From NCBI RefSeq assembly GCF_036010325.1, contig NZ_CP108549.1:2914001-2978000 (forward strand): a stretch of DNA of 64,000 nucleotides, written 5' to 3'. The notes under the pieces were generated by a model. The model did no database searches and was not told where the DNA came from. It saw only the letters and a program-made list of their open reading frames with translations. Of this stretch, positions 61,920-64,000 are shown piece after piece; within the stretch, counting starts at the first letter, position 1, and each line of letters begins with the position of its first letter. This DNA comes from Streptomyces sp. NBC_01210. GTDB taxonomy: Bacteria > Actinomycetota > Actinomycetes > Streptomycetales > Streptomycetaceae. Both the position numbers and the translations under genes were made by a program.

Positions 61920-64000
61920 CGACCACCGAGGAACGGCCGGTCGGCTTCGGACGCATGCCCCGCAAGGAGGACGCGAGGTTCGTCCGCGGCCACGGGACCT
62001 ACGTCGACGACGTCAAGCTCCCCGGGATGCTGCACGGCGCCGTCCTGCGCAGCCCGCTGGCGCACGGCCGGATCGTGTCCGTCGACACCAGCGCCGCCGA
62101 GGCGCACCCGAAGGTCAAGGCCGTGATCACCGGGGAGACCCTGGCCGGTCTCGGGCTGGCCTGGATGCCCACGCTCTCGCACGACACTCAGGCGGTGCTG
62201 GCCACCGACAAGGTGCGCTTCCAGGGCCAGGAGGTCGCCTTCGTCGTCGCCGAGGACCGTTACGCCGCCCGGGACGCCCTTGAACTGATCGACGTGGAAT
62301 ACGAACCGCTGCCGCCGGTCGTGGACGCCCGCCGGGCGCTCGACCCGGACGCGCCGGTGATCCGCGACGACAAGGAACAGCAGACCGACAACCACATCTT
62401 CGACTGGTCGGCGGGCGACAAGGAGCGCACCGACGAGGTCTTCTCAGCCGCCGACGTCGTGGTGGAGCAGGACATGCTGTACCCGCGGGTGCACCCGGCG
62501 CCACTGGAGACCTGCGGCACCGTGGCGGACATGGACGCCATCACCGGGAAGCTGACGGTGTGGTCCACCACCCAGGCCCCGCACGCACACCGCACGCTCT
62601 ACGCAATGGTGTCCGGCATCCCGGAGCACAAAATCCGGATCATCTCCCCGGACATCGGGGGCGGCTTCGGAAACAAGGTCGGCATCTACCCCGGTTACGT
62701 GTGCGCGGTCGTCGGTTCGATCGTCACCGGCGCGCCGGTCAAGTGGGTGGAGGACCGCTCGGAGAACCTGATGAGTACCTCCTTCGCCCGCGACTACCAC
62801 ATGCACGGGGAAATCGCGGCGACGAAGGACGGGAAGATCCAGGCCCTGCGGGTCCATGTGATCGCCGACCACGGCGCCTTCAACTCAACCGCGCAACCGT
62901 CCAACTTCCCCGCCGGCTTCTTCGGCGTCTTCACCGGCTCGTACGACCTGGCCGCCGCGCACTGCACCGTGACGGGCGTCTACACGAACAAGGCGCCCGG
63001 CGGTGTCGCCTACGCCTGCTCGTTCCGCGTCACCGAGGCCGTGTACCTGGTCGAGCGGATGGTCGACCTGCTCGCGGCCGAGCTCGGCGCGGACCCGGCC
63101 GAGCTGCGGATGCGCAACCTGCTGCGACCGGGGCAGTTCCCCTACCGGACGCAGACCGGGTGGGAGTACGACTCCGGCGACTACCCGCGGGCCCTGCGGC
63201 TGGCGATGGACATGGCGCACTACGAGGACCTGCGCAGCGAGCAGGCCGACAAGCGCGAGCGCGGCGAGCTGATGGGAGTCGGGGTCAGCTTCTTCACCGA
63301 GGCCGTCGGCGCCGGCCCGCGCAAGCACATGGACATCCTCGGTCTTGGCATGGCCGACGGTGCCGAACTGCGCGTTCACCCGACCGGCAAGGCGGTGCTG
63401 CGGATCTCCGTGCAGACCCAGGGCCAGGGCCACGAGACGACCTTCGCGCAGATCGTCGCCGAGGAGCTGGGCATCCCGCCCGAGGACGTCGAGGTGGTGC
63501 ACGGCGACACCGACCAGACCCCGTTCGGGCTCGGTACCTACGGCTCCCGCTCGACACCCGTGTCCGGAGCGGCGGCGGCGATGGTCTCCCGCAAGGTGCG
63601 CGAGCGCGCGAGGCTCGTGGCCTCGGCGATGCTCGAAGTGAACCCGGACGACCTGGAATGGGAGAAGGGCCGCTGGTTCGTCACAGGAGACCCCGACCAG
63701 GGAAGGACCATCACCGAGATCGCCCTCGCGGCGCACTCCAACCTGGAGCTGCCCGAGGGTGTCGAGGGCCAGTTGGACGCGACCTGCGTCTACAACCCGC
63801 CGAACCTCACCTTCCCCTTCGGCGCATACATATGCGTCACCGACGTGGACGCGGACACCGGCCAGGTGAAGGTCCGCCGGTTCATCGCCGTGGACGACTG
63901 CGGCAACCGGATCAACCCCATGATCGTCGAGGGCCAGGTGCACGGCGGACTCGCCGACGGCCTCGGCATGGCGCTGATGCAGGTGATCGCCTTCGACGAG
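61916..64000 (+). CDS. coxL: CO dehydrogenase large (Mo) subunit CoxL, form I, cut by window end
   Basis: 695 codons are visible of an expected 800 or so. CoxL holds the molybdenum-copper active site. The decisive motif is VAYACSFRVTEA with Cys368, matching the AYxCSFR signature of form I, true aerobic CO dehydrogenases, rather than the AYRGAGR of form II. The Mo-cofactor contact SPDIGGGFGNKVG is present, as is GQGQGHET-like TQGQGHETTFAQI. The gene begins inside the coxS stop. The conserved late Glu region lies beyond the window. Confidence 0.95.
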   Translation, partial: MTTTEERPVGFGRMPRKEDARFVRGHGTYVDDVKLPGMLHGAVLRSPLAHGRIVSVDTSAAEAHPKVKAVITGETLAGLGLAWMPTLSHDTQAVLATDKVRFQGQEVAFVVAEDRYAARDALELIDVEYEPLPPVVDARRALDPDAPVIRDDKEQQTDNHIFDWSAGDKERTDEVFSAADVVVEQDMLYPRVHPAPLETCGTVADMDAITGKLTVWSTTQAPHAHRTLYAMVSGIPEHKIRIISPDIGGGFGNKVGIYPGYVCAVVGSIVTGAPVKWVEDRSENLMSTSFARDYHMHGEIAATKDGKIQALRVHVIADHGAFNSTAQPSNFPAGFFGVFTGSYDLAAAHCTVTGVYTNKAPGGVAYACSFRVTEAVYLVERMVDLLAAELGADPAELRMRNLLRPGQFPYRTQTGWEYDSGDYPRALRLAMDMAHYEDLRSEQADKRERGELMGVGVSFFTEAVGAGPRKHMDILGLGMADGAELRVHPTGKAVLRISVQTQGQGHETTFAQIVAEELGIPPEDVEVVHGDTDQTPFGLGTYGSRSTPVSGAAAAMVSRKVRERARLVASAMLEVNPDDLEWEKGRWFVTGDPDQGRTITEIALAAHSNLELPEGVEGQLDATCVYNPPNLTFPFGAYICVTDVDADTGQVKVRRFIAVDDCGNRINPMIVEGQVHGGLADGLGMALMQVIAFDE

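Overview
The window is a high-GC actinobacterial chromosome segment, almost certainly Streptomyces. The evidence is GC-rich third codon positions, frequent GTG starts, the type II fatty acid synthase run fabD-fabH-acpP-fabF followed by a convergent DUF3145 gene, a Streptomyces-type matB, an mbl-like gene and two zinc-ribbon proteins of the kind I recall as the SCO2400 family. No rRNA, tRNA or CRISPR array was recognised.

Region 1 (1-34 kb) is mostly conserved core. It holds the fab cluster; an intact IS30-family element sitting between the two arms of the fabF/DUF3145 terminator; a GDSL-type lipoprotein; a secreted pyroglutamyl-peptidase homologue with Ser in place of the catalytic Cys; a nitrilase-superfamily hydrolase; an M14 carboxypeptidase; ohr; and a MarR regulator with a divergent MDR-type oxidoreductase. 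These are followed by an mbl-like gene, an Lrp/LysE pair, matB with a fused AccD-AccA-type carboxyltransferase, an MFS exporter, a VOC protein and a large membrane protein combining sigma-factor-like, zinc-finger and ricin-lectin parts. The molybdate block comes next: an HTH-TOBE regulator, modA and a fused modBC on the minus strand, with a divergent two-domain molbindin.

Region 2 (34-60 kb) is accessory, with many membrane and stress genes interleaved with gene fragments. It has two paralogous Na+/H+-type antiporters with RCK-like tails, DUF389 and DUF2254 membrane proteins, a GH15 glucanohydrolase, and a compact SDR / type II NADH dehydrogenase / cydA / cydB run that would give a low-oxygen, weakly coupled respiratory branch. 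It also has an RsbW-like ATPase, a TetR regulator with two matched operators, and a PAS-GAF-SpoIIE phosphatase. Remnants include IS630- and IS3-type transposases, a GMC oxidoreductase tail, a WD40-like protein, a TetR gene with a nonsense mutation and a frameshifted LysE. A 45-bp palindromic repeat occurs twice, once exactly at the breakpoint of the GMC remnant.

Region 3 (59.4-64 kb) is a LysR regulator divergent from coxM-coxS-coxL. CoxL (cut by the window end) carries the AYxCSFR active-site signature of form I, aerobic CO dehydrogenases. The molybdate uptake genes, the cytochrome bd branch and the CO dehydrogenase could work together in energy scavenging under low oxygen; that link is inference.
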